A stretch of 64,000 nt of DNA, from NCBI GenBank assembly GCA_026122225.1, contig JANEZZ010001471.1, forward strand, positions 372,001 to 436,000, read 5' to 3'. The position numbers and the translations under genes are program-made. The DNA comes from Heloderma charlesbogerti (lineage: Eukaryota; Chordata; Lepidosauria; Squamata; Helodermatidae). This document shows, piece after piece, positions 1 through 11,723 of the stretch (positions within the stretch are counted from its first letter, which is position 1; each line of letters begins with the position of its first letter). Below the pieces are notes generated by a model. The model saw nothing but the letters and a program-made list of their open reading frames with translations. It made no database searches and had not been told where the DNA came from.

Positions 1-1894
1 CTCTTGCCTCTTCTTTCTTCTTTTTTCCCCCCTTCTCTATCTGTCTTCTACTTTCTCTATTCCTTCTTTTCTACTTGCCTTTGTCTTTTCTCCTTGTCAT
101 CCATTGGGAACCACACTTAGTATTATTTGAAGTTGCAACTAACACTAATCTGCAAATATCACATATATTTCATGATATTTAAGAAATCATAAAATATACA
201 CAACAAACTTTTTCTGCAATTTAACACAATGAATGGAAAGCACTTTTAGCACAGTAAGGCATGATGGAGCAGATCCAGCAATCATACTGCTCTTCTGGCT
301 GAAAGCTCAGGGCCCATTAAAATCAAGGGACGGGCATACCCACACACACAAAGAGTTCTAGGTCACCATTTTTGCATCGGCAACTCTATGCTGCATGAGT
401 TCTGGCAGAAGGAAATCTAAAAGTCATAGATCAAACTCAGCCTGCTGTACACTGAGCTGACTACAAACACAGATACACGGTCCACAGAGATGAGAGTTCA
501 AGTTTATCCAAAGCTTCACAGCACTGTCCATGGCAAGTCTTTGACAATTTAAAATTTTAGTTCATGTGCAGAGTGTCTCTAAAAAGCCCAGATGATGATG
601 GAGGCAAACAGAGAAGGCTCTGGGCAATGAAGATGCGATGTTTCCAGCAAAGGCTCTCCACTTTTGCATCAGTTTAAAAAGGGAAAGTGTGGCCCTACAC
701 CCCTTCTGACAGACAAGGGCCTTTAACATTTTAGCAAGGCCTCTGTCTAAACAGAGCGGCACAGCTCAGCTCTCTAGCCGTGACGCTTTAACCTGGGCAA
801 CTCCTCTGTAAATTTTATTTTACTTCTGTCAGGTTCTCACAGACATTTTAAAAACTTACTCTTTTTTTTTTTCTCTTCTAACCTGGTACACGAAAGCACT
901 GAAACACTGAGTGCCGAAACTCAGGACGCTGGGGGGTGATGAGCATTGCCTTATACTTGCATTTTTCAGGCAGCCATTAATCTTCGGGGAGGCGGTGGGG
1001 TGATTTGCAGGACTTCAAAGGCAAGCTTCTCAGTTTGTTTGTATTTGTAAATCCAAAGCTCAAAACAGGACATGATGAGGTACAGGGAAGCTAAATCTTT
1101 GCTTTGGCACGGGCAACAAATAACTCGGGTCAGCTTTCTTCTCTGGGGTCTCAAACAGGAAAACAGTCTTAATTTAAAGTTGTAACATCACTGACAGCGT
1201 CAGCCAGCCAGCTACACAGATCTCATTGTTTTTTAAGACAGTTGCTCCAATATCTTCTTTTCTTCTCAATCAGGTTGGGTCTCCCAGCTTACACAGTTTA
1301 TTGCAGCTTTCAGGAGCATGGTAGTAGCGTGATTTTGGCTTGGCCAGGAACATGCTGTCTCGTTTCTCGGTCTCTTCAGCACACACACTTAGGCAGCGTA
1401 ACACTGGACACTTAAATCAGTGAGATTTCTTCATTGCAGGGAATCCCACGGCAAAAGCTTAATGGTTACGCTCTTCAGAAATCATATAGCTGATGGTCAG
1501 TAGCTACAGGCTCTATGCAATTCTAACACAGTTCAAAGCTAAACACGGTTACCTTGACAGAGATCTTCAACGTGGTCTCTCCGCTTCATTCTGCTTTGGG
1601 ACAGTCTTATGGCACACTTTTCACTCGAAGAGGGGTCTAGCCTGTGCTCTGGGGGCTGATTCTTCACCTTTATTTTCTATTTTGCCTTCATCTTCTGGGT
1701 CTTCATTTTCAGTTTCCATTTCTTAGGGATTTCATCTCAATTAGGAGAGGTGATGATGTTGCACAACTCAGAATGTTGTGGGCAATTTTCCTGCCCCCCC
1801 CCTCTCGGCGCGCTAGGCTAACAGCTACTTCTTCGGCCTTACACTCTCACGCTCCCACGCTTTGTTAAAAGCCAGACTGTCCTGCAACATTTTT
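1..1894. other. No recognised gene
   Basis: This stretch is AT-rich with short open frames only on both strands. It could be decayed continuation of the retroviral element to its right or ordinary intergenic DNA. A pyrimidine-rich tract occupies the first 100 bases. Confidence 0.5.
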
Positions 1895-3571
1895 CTAATT
1901 AACAGCCTCAGATCTTGTTCTTTTTTTCCTCTCAGCTCGACCTTGAGCTTTTTGCTGTTTTCTCTCTCTATTCTGAATCTTTAAAAAAAAACCTTTTTCC
2001 TTCTTTGTTTGACATAACATCTCAAGGGGGTGCAAGTCTTGAGCAGTAGACGAGCTCGCCTCCCTTTTTTTGTGAGAACACATCTTTTTAAGGGTCACTG
2101 ACGATTTTATTAAATCTTCTGCCCAACACTTCAATTCTTCAGTTTCTTTTATTAATGCTGATTGAGGTGTAAGAGGGGAACCTCCCGATCCTGTAGAGAT
2201 GGAAGTCTCAGCAGACAATATCTGGGAGTTGAGGACCGTAGCTGAAATCGGCGAATTACTGATGTAAGCCCCGAGTGGGGCTTGAAACTGATGGCGACAG
2301 TTTTAAGTTAAAGCGAGGGGCAATGCCTCTGCAGGGGGGATGGCGGGGGCTCAGGAGCCACCGGATCTGGATCTCGACAGGGCGGTCTTAGAGTAACATG
2401 GGCCCATGGTGGAAGCGGGGCATAAGCAGGTGGAAACGCCGTTAGCTCTGCCAGATCTTTACACGGGGCTTTTAACACTGGTTGTAATTTCTTTTTGGCC
2501 AATTTTTCTTTTCTGAGCACCAAAACTTTTGCCTGGGATTCTAGGCATTTCTTTAGCCATGGAGGAGAAGCGCGGACTATGGAATCTCACGAGTTTATGT
2601 AGGGAAATTGGCCGGGGTGCCCAGGTCTCCCAACCACAATGGCATATACACGGCAGATTTTGCTGGGCTCTAAAGAGCCTTTAGTAGGCCATCCTACACC
2701 AAAAGACGGCCACTCTATTTCACACAAAGTCTGCAACCGTTGAGGATTCATGGGGGGGGGGTGTCCCCATAATCTCCACTAAAACCTTTTAAAAAATTTG
2801 CTAGCATACATCCCAAGGGGGTGCAAGGTTTGCTTCCCCCACCACCCATAGCCTCCCTCCTAAATTGAAGACAGACACAATTAGGGAATGGGAATTGGTC
2901 AGTGAGTAAGGGGTCTCACTGGCCGACACAAGAGGATTTTACACACCATGCACTTTGCTACTGGCCTGGGCACCCGGATGGTCAACGGTATGCGTCAGAA
3001 ACCACAGTAGCCACTCACACAATCATCAATCTCTCCACTGCATCCATATGTCCCTGCCACCCACTTTTCCCACTTTTTACCAGAGCGGAAAGCGGCTTCC
3101 CCAGCTTCCTCAGCTTCCTACTGAGTACTGGCGTGCTGGGTACTGGCGCCCACTCGGGGGTGTGATCAGGCCCCCCTTCTACCCGCAAGGAGTAGGTTCT
3201 TTTTGTATACGTATACCACCAACACTGACCTTCTTCATAAGGCGGGGCCCTCTTTTTTTCTGCCCAGTGGCCGTTCTCCCTAAAGGCGGGGCCCTCTTTT
3301 TCCCATATACTTGCCTTTCTCCTGAAGGCTTCCAATGTGGGTTTCAACTCAATTGCAGCTGTGATACAGGCAGGGCTCAAGTTCCTTCCTCCGCTTCCCA
3401 AGGTTCTCTTGCTGCTCGCTGCCGTTTGGGCGATCCCGGTGCAGGCTTTCTCCCATTCACTCGACAAAAAGGTCGGTGGCGCCAAGAAAGGGAGGCATGC
3501 GCCGAGCTCGTCTTCCCGGTGCGGTGATCAAGAGCAGGCAACTGCCACCTGTCTGGCTCAAAGCCTGCCAC
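1895..3571 (-). pseudogene. Endogenous gammaretrovirus-like leader and broken gag 5' end
   Basis: Downstream of the primer site (minus strand) comes a leader of about 800 bases, then from about 2750 a frame with the features of gammaretroviral matrix protein: an EWPSFGVGWP block, a GRPGHPGQFPY block and a PPWLKK block, followed by a proline-rich stretch (2310-2520). An in-frame stop falls after the second block, and the frame is lost again before the lysine-rich segment 1895-2218. The leader also contains an open frame (3015-3485) of unknown meaning. No capsid, protease, polymerase or envelope was seen. The copy is defective. Confidence 0.7.
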
Positions 3572-3589
3572 ATCCGAGTCACGGCACCA
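3572..3589 (-). promoter_or_regulatory. Retroviral primer binding site, tRNA-His
   Basis: On the minus strand the 18 bases TGGTGCCGTGACTCGGAT match the complement of the tRNA-His 3' end (…GAGTCACGGCACCA), placed four bases after the LTR. This fixes the element as a retrovirus or retrotransposon primed by tRNA-His. Confidence 0.87.
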
Positions 3590-3593
3590 TTTA

Positions 3594-4034
3594 TGTTGCA
3601 GAACCCAGAGTCAGAGAGACCACGGAGTGAAGGAAAAAGAGATTCTTTATTTAACGCGCGGGCTTAAGGCTGGAATCATTTCCAAAGAGCCAGAAGCCCC
3701 GAAATACATCAGCACATTGTTTTTATAGACATTGTGACACATATGAAATGGCTCCTCCTCCTCCTCCCGTGTGGGGTTGCAGTCCTCAACATTTCTTCTC
3801 CTAGCACCATTGTTTATAATACAAGAACTGGGTTATAGGGTAGCCATGATAAGGAGAGAACAGAAGTGAACAACAGAGAACAAGATATACAGTTGTATGA
3901 CCATTGACAAGATAAGGAATTCCTGTGTCTCGTCAGCTTACAACAATATATTCAAGGGAGAAAGAGCTCAGCAAGAACATGAAGCATGAGACTGCATGAG
4001 GCTACTTAGTCTGACCCCCGATATGGCTGCTACA
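3594..4034 (-). mobile_element. Class I endogenous retrovirus, 5' LTR
   Basis: On the minus strand the 441-bp LTR starts TGTAGCAG and ends GCAACA, giving the expected TG...CA termini. A TATAAAA box lies at 3721-3727 and an AATAAA polyadenylation signal at 3646-3651, about 75 bases downstream, as expected for U3-R-U5. It is followed directly by a primer binding site at 3572-3589. The matching 3' LTR is not in the window, so this is a 5' fragment or the element continues left of position 1. Confidence 0.85.
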
Positions 4035-4200
4035 GTCTCCTATTTTGCTTCATCACTCTCAGCTCCAGGGTGTACCATGGAGCCGTATGAGCTCTACTCT
4101 GGAGAGGGCACTAAGGAGCAATTGTGTTAACTGCCCGGGACATTTCTGCATTCCTCAGATCAACCAGGGCTTCGACAGAAGTGCCAGCCATATCAGCCAG

Positions 4201-4238
<38 letters not shown>

Positions 4239-5060
4239 AGCCCTCTGGAAACCATCTGGATCCATCAGCCTCGTGGTGCGGACCATCTTAATAGGTCCCC
4301 CACCCCTGCAGAGGGGAAAAGCTGCTGTAAGTCTAAACCTCAGCAGGCAGTGAACTGACCATGACAAAGGGAGTGATGCAAAGTCCCCCACCTTCAAATC
4401 ACCATCTCCATGTCCAGTTGAGAAAACCAGGTCTAGAGTATGCCCTGCTACATGCGTTGGGCCAATTACATGTTGGAACAGTCCCATGGATGTCATGGAG
4501 GCCATGAAATCCTGAGCTGCCCCAGACAAGGTGCCATCATTGTGAATGTTGACATCCCCCAGAACCAACAGTCTGGAGGATCTCAGCAGCACACCCGAGA
4601 CCACCCCCGTCAGCTCACCTAGAGAGTCTGTTGAGCAGGGCGGTACACCAACAGAATCCCTAATCTGTCTGCTGACCCAACACAAGGTGCAAACACTCCA
4701 GACCAGTAGTCACATGGACAGGGAGCCTGCAGAGGGAGATGGAATTCCTATAGACCACAGCAACCCCCCCTCCCCAGCCTTCAAGCCTTCCCTGATGCTG
4801 GACCAAGTACCCTGGTGGGCATAACTCGGAGAGACTGACTCCTCCCTGCTCACCCACCCAGGTCTTGGTTATACATGCCAGATCAGCCGCGTCATCCACT
4901 ATTGAGGATAGTGTTGATGCTGGAGTGAGCCATTATGAACTGGAGCCAAACTTCGGGAGTTTTGGAGCCCAGCTCTTAATGGGTGGTTTTCTGAACTTGG
5001 GGAAATTAATTTGTGGGGGAAGATCCATTCCAAATGTATGCTGGTACCATCACTAGTAAG
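4035..5060 (-). mobile_element. L2-like LINE, endonuclease-domain fragment
   Basis: Minus-strand frames contain the start of an apurinic-type endonuclease (ACITKTWVGEQGG, then GGGVAVVYR at about 4750-4860), the motif LVLGDVNIH with the conserved Asp and Asn, and THVAGHTLDLVFS near 4430-4460. A linker-like stretch continues to the LTR boundary at 4035 (LVDLRNAEMSRAV, APWYTLELR). The frame is broken at least twice and interrupted by a CA repeat at 4203-4237. The domain order and these motifs fit the L2 branch of the CR1/L2 group. The reverse transcriptase part is missing, possibly cut off by the retroviral insertion at 4034. Confidence 0.78.
4203..4237. repeat. (AC)n microsatellite
   Basis: About 17 uninterrupted AC units lie inside the L2-like fragment. 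Confidence 0.97.
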
Positions 5061-5320
5061 TAGGCCATGTGTCCTATTTTACAGATGACAATTGCATGTC
5101 TGAAGGGCTGTCAGTCTTCTGTTTGAAAGGATCTTCTATTTGAAGGGCTGACCAGTCCAAGTCCAGTTTAAAGATAAAGAACCATACTAAGGGAGAGCAA
5201 GCAGGAGCCTTAAAGTTGCTGATCAAAAGTTAGCACTTGGATAGCAGACTGAGCAGGCAGGCACACAGATCACCCGGTCGCAGCCTTCCCCATGATGGTG
5301 AATTGCATTATATTTCTATT

Positions 5321-5655
5321 TAAGGTGTCCCCAACCAGTCGTGTCTGACTCTAGGGTGTGGTGCTCATCCCCGTTTCTAAGCCGAAGAGCCAGCGCTGTC
5401 CGAAGACGCTTCCGTGGTCATGTGGCCGGCATGACTGAACACCGAGGTGCACGGAACGCTGTTACCTTTCCCGCCGAGGCGGTGCCTATTTATCTACTTG
5501 CAATTTCTTGCTTTCAAACTGCTAGGTTGGCAGGAGCTGGGACTGAAGACGGGAGCTCACTCCGTCACGCGGCACTCGGGTCTCGAACTGCTGTCCTGCC
5601 GACCTTCCAGTCTGCAGTTCAGCGTCTTAACCACTAAGCCACTGCAGCCCCTAGA
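5321..5655 (-). mobile_element. tRNA-derived SINE with BovB-like 3' end (Sauria-type)
   Basis: Read on the minus strand it starts with a tRNA-like promoter region (GGGCTGCAGTGGCTTAGTGG) and passes through a body with CATGCCGGCCACATGACC. It ends AGAGTCAGACACGACTGG, which resembles the end of the BovB copies in this window (GAGTGGGACACGACTGA). SINEs with BovB-related ends are common in squamates and are thought to use BovB reverse transcriptase. The family name is from memory. Confidence 0.72.
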
Positions 5656-5689
5656 GTATTTCTATTTACATTCTAGTAATTATTTCTAA

Positions 5690-6935
5690 ATTTGCATCTA
5701 TACCTATAAATTAGCATATGCACGTTCAATGGAAATATGTGTCCTCTTTTTGGTGATGCTTTTTCTCCCTTTTTGGCAATGCATAAGTGGCTGCCCTACT
5801 AGTAAGTACATTAAAAATAAAAACCAAAATAATTGCCTTTGAGCCATACCTATAATAACCCCCAAGAATAGAAAGGCATTACATTATTCATTTGTTTGTT
5901 TGTTTTATCCTGTTTCTCCTATAGCCTCAGGATGACTCACGAATTATGTAACAAAGTCTTTTCTTCTCTGTAATGCAAAAGTTTCAATAACATCCAGGTC
6001 AACAGGAGGCACCAGAGAAAGCTAAAGTGGTGACATCGCCTACAGAGTGTCATTCTATGAGCAGTACCTGATAAAAATGGAGTGTTATGTCATACCATGG
6101 CGTTCCTCCTGAGCACTACCTCATCATCCAAACTTTCTGACCGAGAAAAGTGATCGCTCGCCCCATGCCGATATCATTTCAAAGGCTTCGTGATTGAAGA
6201 CAATGTGCTATTTAAGTTCAGCATGCAAGAGTTGAGAGCAGCATTTTTTTTGTTTTGTTTTGTTCTGCTTCATTTCACACCGATTCCTCCACGGAATTCT
6301 TCCTCTCGAAATTATCTGAGACGTTGGGGAAAAAGAATCAATGGTTTACAATCCAAGTAATGGGAGCCATTGATTTAGGTACATAATTTATATACTGAAT
6401 CAGCAGCAACTAAGGAAAACTCTGGGGCCATAGAGCTCAGATGTAAATATAACTCAGAGAGAGAGAGAGAGAGAGAGAGCGCACAGAGCAGAACCCCTCC
6501 CCCCAGGAGCACAAGGAATTCACACATCAGTTAAGATGGCCTGTTCCTCATACAATCCATTCACCTGGCAACAGGGTGAGGCAGCTGCCATGGCCCCGAG
6601 GTCAAGAGCAGTGCTGGATCCAGGTTTGGTGTGTGTTGTCCTTGTCATGATGCCCTTGGTGGGTCCCTCTCTCCATGAGTGGGCCTTCTTCCCCACTGTC
6701 ATTGATGCCCATTTGCTAGCCCTCATAAGGTAGCCAGAGCTCCTACTTTACAGAGGTCAATCCTCTGTAAAGGACTGGATTGCTGGCAGGGGAGAGTCTT
6801 TTATTTGAAGATATCCTCTGTTCAGTCCATGTCTAGTCTAAAGTCAAAGGACCATAGGAAAGGAAATCAGGGGTCTTGAAGCTGCTTAACAACAGTTAGC
6901 ACCTGAACAGCAGATTGAGGAGGCACACAGGTCAC
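5690..6935. other. No recognised gene; GA microsatellite
   Basis: No coding signal is supported. A GA tract lies at about 6456-6478. The interval 6520-6733 has overlapping short frames on both strands without recognisable content. Confidence 0.6.
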
Positions 6936-6940
6936 CTAGT

Positions 6941-7073
6941 CTAGGGGTGGGCAGAAAGATCTCTAGATGTTTTGGACCAACTCCCAACATTCTTGAACAG
7001 TGGCCATGCTGACAGGGGTTTCTGGGAGTTGAAGTCCAAAACACCTGGAGAGCTACCTCCTGCCCACCCCTTT
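6941..7073. repeat. Short inverted-repeat DNA element (AACTCCCA family)
   Basis: The ends TAGGGGTGGGCA and TGCCCACCCCT are inverted copies. Inside are mirrored arms CCAACTCCCAACATTC and TTTCTGGGAGTTG around CAGTGGCCATGCTGAC. The ends and size fit a hAT-type MITE. Related decayed copies lie at about 10318-10412, 22335-22425, 23777-23875, 37010-37140 and 55577-55672. Confidence 0.65.
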
Positions 7074-7284
7074 AGTCACTATGTGGTGCTAGACCTAGTT
7101 GTATTGTCAGGAGTTTATTGTTGCTGTTCCTGTTTCAGAGAGATAATAAAGTCCTTACCTAGCTTCCAGACTGCTTCTATCAAAGAGCTTAGAAGCCTGG
7201 AGAAACTGCTGAGTCATTTGTTATGGCCTTGTACGAACAGGCTGAATACTATGAATTTGCTGATAAAAGAGGAACACCTTAGAA

Positions 7285-7630
7285 CAGGAGTAGATAACCT
7301 TTTTGGGCCCATGGACACATTTGGCAATTTAAGAAACTGTCCTGGGCACCATCACAAAATGGGCACACTGCAGAGGAAAGCATTGGCCTGCAGCCATCCA
7401 CCATCTTCATTTTCTAAGAATGTCTCTGAGCCCCCCATGTGACCCAGAGATATTCATGGGAAATGAAGATGGCAGTGGCTGGAAGCCCTCACTTTGCTTT
7501 GAAGAGATCTCAGCTACCAGAAAGAAAATTTGTTGATTTAAAAAAATATGGGAAGGGCAGAGCACCTTGGGGGGTGCCAAGAAAGGTGTCTGGGGGTGCA
7601 CTGGTGACCAAAGGCACCATGTTGCCTATC
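7285..7630. mobile_element. hAT-like non-autonomous element inside the gypsy gag
   Basis: The left end is CAGGAGTAGATAACC and the right end, inverted, is GATAGGCAACAT. The flanks ccttagaa and ttttagaa look like an 8-bp target duplication with two mismatches. Removing it rejoins the gag reading frame (…FADKRG… to …LIGVGILDKGLSE), which supports the boundaries. A related sequence starts near 35344. Confidence 0.65.
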
Positions 7631-9184
7631 TTTTAGAAACTGATTGGTGTTGGAATTCTAGACAAAGGGCTTTCTGAAAGAACACAGCTAATAGAGGACT
7701 TAACCCTTCTCAAAGCCATAGAGAGGGCAAGGCAATCAGAGTTGAATAAATCCCAGGTCAGGGAGCAAAGACAACATGGAAGTGACTTGGAGGAGGTATA
7801 TCTCTACTCTACAAAACAATTGAAGCAGTAGCCATTTTGAAAAGGGCAAATTCACTCCTCGTGTCTCTGCAGCAAAAAAGAAAGCTCAGAAAAAACAACC
7901 ACAGTACAGCCATTTTTTAAAAAAGCATCTTTGCAGCAAAAAGCCCCACCTTTTTAGACAGCATGTACAAGATGTGGGAAGGTTCATAACAGGTGATTGC
8001 CCAGCTAGAGGAGCACAATGCAGGAAATGTTCAAAAGCTGAGCATTTTGGTATTGTGTGACATACCCAGATGGTGCAAGAAGTGACCACAGCAATGGATA
8101 ACAACAACAATTTCCATATTATGCAAAAATACTGACGCTCCCTGGAAAATAAATATAACTATTCTTGGGACAAGAGTTAATTTCAAAATAGATTTAGGAA
8201 CTGATGTCACAGTTATTTCAGGAGATCTACAGCAGATTTCAGAACCCCCCAGAAGTGCGTAAGGCAGAGATCTGTTTACACAGCCCAGGGGGTATCTATA
8301 CTGTCTTGGATGTTTTACCATACAAATAAGCTACAAGGAGGAGCAGTTCACTATGTATGTGAACACTATCTCCTGGACAATCTCCTTAGTTGTGGGGAAG
8401 CTGCTGGAATGGGACAAACAAAAACAGTGGGGAAAAATTAGGAGTGTTTCAAGACACTGTTATACTAAAAGGAGATCCTATGGATAGCATTTTAAGACTT
8501 GCTGCAAAACATTACAGTGAACAAACACCCCATATAATCTCCTTATTCCACAAGGTAGAAATGGAGCTGGAAGAATGAAGGGACATAGCATAATTTAGGG
8601 TTAGGGTAACTGAAGCTACCTCGTGGTGAGCAACAGTAGTTCTATCATTAAGGCAATACACATTTGTGTAGATCTTAAAAAGCTGAGGGTGGGGCAAGAA
8701 AGCTTCAGATAAATGTATGTAGAGCAGACCTTCTCCCCAAAGTGACAGGAGCCAAAAGTATTTTCCAGATTGGATACCTCAAGCAATTGATGGCAAATAC
8801 ATTTGACTAGTAAATTGACTACATTTATCACAGCCTTTGGAGATTTTGTTTTAGGCACTTGCCATTTCGAATTACAAGTGCTCTGGAGTTTTTTCAAAGG
8901 AAGATGACAGAAATCCTTAGAGACATCAAGGGGGTAATTTTCTTCATGGATGACATCTTTATACATGACACATCAATAGAAGCCCATGACAGAATGCTGC
9001 CCTTTATCTTGAACTGGATCCATTGATCTGGACTCAAGATAAAAAAGAAAATATATATATTTTGCCAAGGTGAAATAGATTTTTTGGGACAAGTAATTGC
9101 ACAACAGGGAACAAAGCCATGCCCAGAGAATGTAAGTGCCATCAGAAAGCACCAACTAACACTATAGAAATGATACACTTCTGA

Positions 9185-9302
9185 GGAATGGTTTTATTTA
9201 TCTATGATCAAATGTTATTTATCTATGATTGTAAGCTGCCTTGAGTGCCATTTTCTTTTTAGAAAGGCAGAATACAAATCAAATCAAATAAATAAATAAA
9301 AT
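9185..9302 (+). repeat. LINE/SINE 3' tail inside the gypsy remnant
   Basis: The sequence TGTAAGCTGCCTTGAGTGCC followed by AGGCAGAATACAAAT and an AAATAAAT tail is the typical 3' end of reptile L2/CR1-type elements and their SINEs. Gypsy sequence resumes at once after it. Confidence 0.65.
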
Positions 9303-10257
9303 AGTGAACTATCTAGGTCATTATTGGCAAGGCATTTTAACAGAAGCACAACCACTAAACCTATCACAGAATTTCACCGTGTACTGGTTTGGGGGACTAG
9401 ATTAGGAGGATGCCTGTACAAAGATAAAGGGCATGATTTACAATACCCCAATCTTACAGTATTATGGTGCCAAAAAAACTCACAGTGGTTAGTACTGATG
9501 CAAGCAGCTATGGACCAAATTACTACTACAACTGCATGGTTCAAAATGGATGTCAGTCGCATTCTGCTCCAGGACGTTTACAAAAATAGAGAAACACTAT
9601 ACACAAATGGAAAAGGAGTGTCTTGCTAGTGTTTTTGGCATGTGAAACCTTTTGCTGGGTTCTACCTGCTTTCATAAACTCTAAACCTTGGTGACCTTTA
9701 TAAAAGGAAATGATTTGGACAAAGTGTCATTCCAGCATCTTCTAATAAGAATGACAAGATTCAGCCTTGTAGCTGAGTATATCATAGGAAAACAAATGGT
9801 CATAGGAGCTGAAGCCCCACAACACAGGTAGGCACTTACAAGTTAGAGGAGGATGTTAAAGCTTAAGCTGGTGCAGCAGTTCTTTACTAGCATCCAAATA
9901 TAGGCTTCATCCAATCCAAACAGCTACTCAAGGAGATCCAGAACTTCAAGAAACCTTACACTATATTAGATCAGTATGGCCTACATACAATTATCTTTGC
10001 TTCAGAGATGACAAAAATGAACTTTCCTGATCATGACAACTAAGTGAATTGGAAGGCCTAATAACAAAAGGGAACTGTATTATGTTGTACCCCAAACGAT
10101 GAGGAAAGAAATCCTAGACCTTATCCAGGAAAGACATTAAGTTTTAACTAAATGCAATGAGTCATATGGTGACCTGGTACTGGAAATAACATAAAGAACA
10201 AAATGTTATCCTGTGACTATTGTAGAAGAAAAAAATCAACACAGTGGAAGGAACCTT

Positions 10258-10412
10258 TAAGCAGCAATCCTATACAAACTGACCTGGGAGTAAGTGCCAT
10301 TGAACTCAGTTAAGATCTTCCATGATCCCTCACCATTGGCTATGCTGGCTAGGGTTTATGGGAGTTGTAGGCCAAAACATCTGGCGGGCTACAAGTTGCC
10401 CAGACCTGCATT
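10258..10412. repeat. Two adjacent short inverted-repeat remnants
   Basis: The first (10258-10310) carries GCAATCCTATACA and AAGTGCCATTGAACTCAGT, the signature of a palindromic family seen several times in the window. The second (10318-10412) is a member of the AACTCCCA family with the arm TGGGAGTTGTAGGCC. Both lie inside the gypsy integrase region. Confidence 0.6.
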
Positions 10413-10730
10413 ACACCCTTACCCAATAGACCTTGGAAAGGCCTAGCAGGTGGCCTGTGTGACTGGGAGACCGACAGTATTTAGTTGTTGTGGACTACTG
10501 CTCAAGGCATATTAAGATACTCCCTTTGCCTGACAAGTACTGGTATGGCTTGCTCAGAGGCTCTGGCCCAGCCCTCTGTGATGTCCATTGCAATATACAA
10601 CTACACAAGCCTGTCAGGCCAGTATTATTTCAATAATCAAATTGGCTATCTCTGTAATGCATTTATAATTCCCTTATCATCAGCAGCCAAGTTTCCTCTC
10701 ACTGCTCAGATTGGGAGTGGGTAGAGCATT

Positions 10731-11481
10731 GTTTAACCTTTCCTTTTAGGTTTATTTTTTTCTAAATGGCATTGATTTTTTTCTCTCCCCCCTGTCTTTA
10801 AATTATGGCTGATACTTTAATCTTCCAGCCCCTTGCTTACAAAATATTCCATTATCTTCAGTATTGATGGTTTGAGAATGGTGATATACATATTTCATCT
10901 TCATCTTGCATGGTTAGTATTGTGAAGTGGAACAGGCTATGTACTCCCTCAGAATCTCCATCTCTGCTCATTTCTCATCACCTTTATAGACATTTAAAAA
11001 AAATGACTTACTTTCTCATGACTTCCATTTAATTCTTCATGGGGTATTATTTACCTTTAAGAGGATTCAAAATAGTGTTTTGTGTGTTTTTTTATGTTAT
11101 GGTGTCATATTATTTTTATGTAAAACACTCAAATCATAAGGCAACAGGGGTATAAATAATGTTATTATTAGTGACATTTCGGCTCTGTTTTGTTGTTGTT
11201 GTTGTTGTTATTTCTTTGCACTGAGTGCCAGGCATCCAAGATAGGGGATGGTCCCCTTTAAATAACACAGCTCCTTGGGTAACACATTATTTTCTTTCTC
11301 AAAATAAGATGTATGCAAGCCAGGCCCCAAATAGCATGGTTTCAAAGTCCTCAAGGTTAAAGGCAAAAGAAGCTTCGTGCCAAAACAGAAAGCCTCAGGG
11401 GGCGAATCCTCCTCTACAGCTTGCTTTTGTCCCTCATCTTCCTTTAGAATCTTTTGTAGGCTTATTCCTGTTCCACAGCCT
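10731..11481. other. No recognised gene
   Basis: AT-rich sequence with a TTG repeat at about 11189-11209 and overlapping short frames at 11208-11491 on both strands, none recognisable. Confidence 0.55.
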
Positions 11482-11723
11482 AAGAACATAATATGAGAAG
11501 TAATGGATCAGACTAAAGGCCTATATCGAGTCCAGCATTCTGTTTGCACAGTGGCCAACCAGATGCCCATGGGAAGTCCACAAACAGGATGTGAATGCAA
11601 TAGCACCCACCTGCTCGTGTTCCCCAGAAACTTGCAAAGAGAGACATACTGCCTCTGAACTGGGAGGCAGTATATATTACCCATGACTAGTACCCTTATC
11701 CTCCATGAATGTGTCCAATCCCC

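Larger units (their letters stand above)
7225..10730 (+). mobile_element. Decayed Ty3/gypsy retrotransposon (gag-pol remnant)
   Basis: In-order plus-strand remnants are visible. There is a gag C-terminal helix (EQAEYYEFADKRG, then EDLTLLKAIERARQSE at 7690-7740) and CCHC-type knuckle remnants near 7955-8060 (CTRCGKVHNR and CRKC...GHFGIVC). Reverse transcriptase follows with FFQRKMTEILRDIKGV, FFMDDIFIHD and DFLGQVIAQQGT at 8885-9130, then RNase H/connection and integrase zinc-finger remnants (MRKEILDLIQERH near 10097-10140), and an integrase-core fragment (LVVVDYCSRHIK at 10483-10520). Stops and frameshifts are frequent, so the copy is long dead. It is split by a hAT-like element at 7285-7630, a LINE/SINE tail at 9185-9302 and short repeats at 10258-10412. 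LTRs were not identified. Confidence 0.8.

Noticed and set aside
2902..3667. Plus-strand open frames of up to 190 codons
   Set aside because: They are antisense to the retroviral leader and LTR and have no recognisable content.
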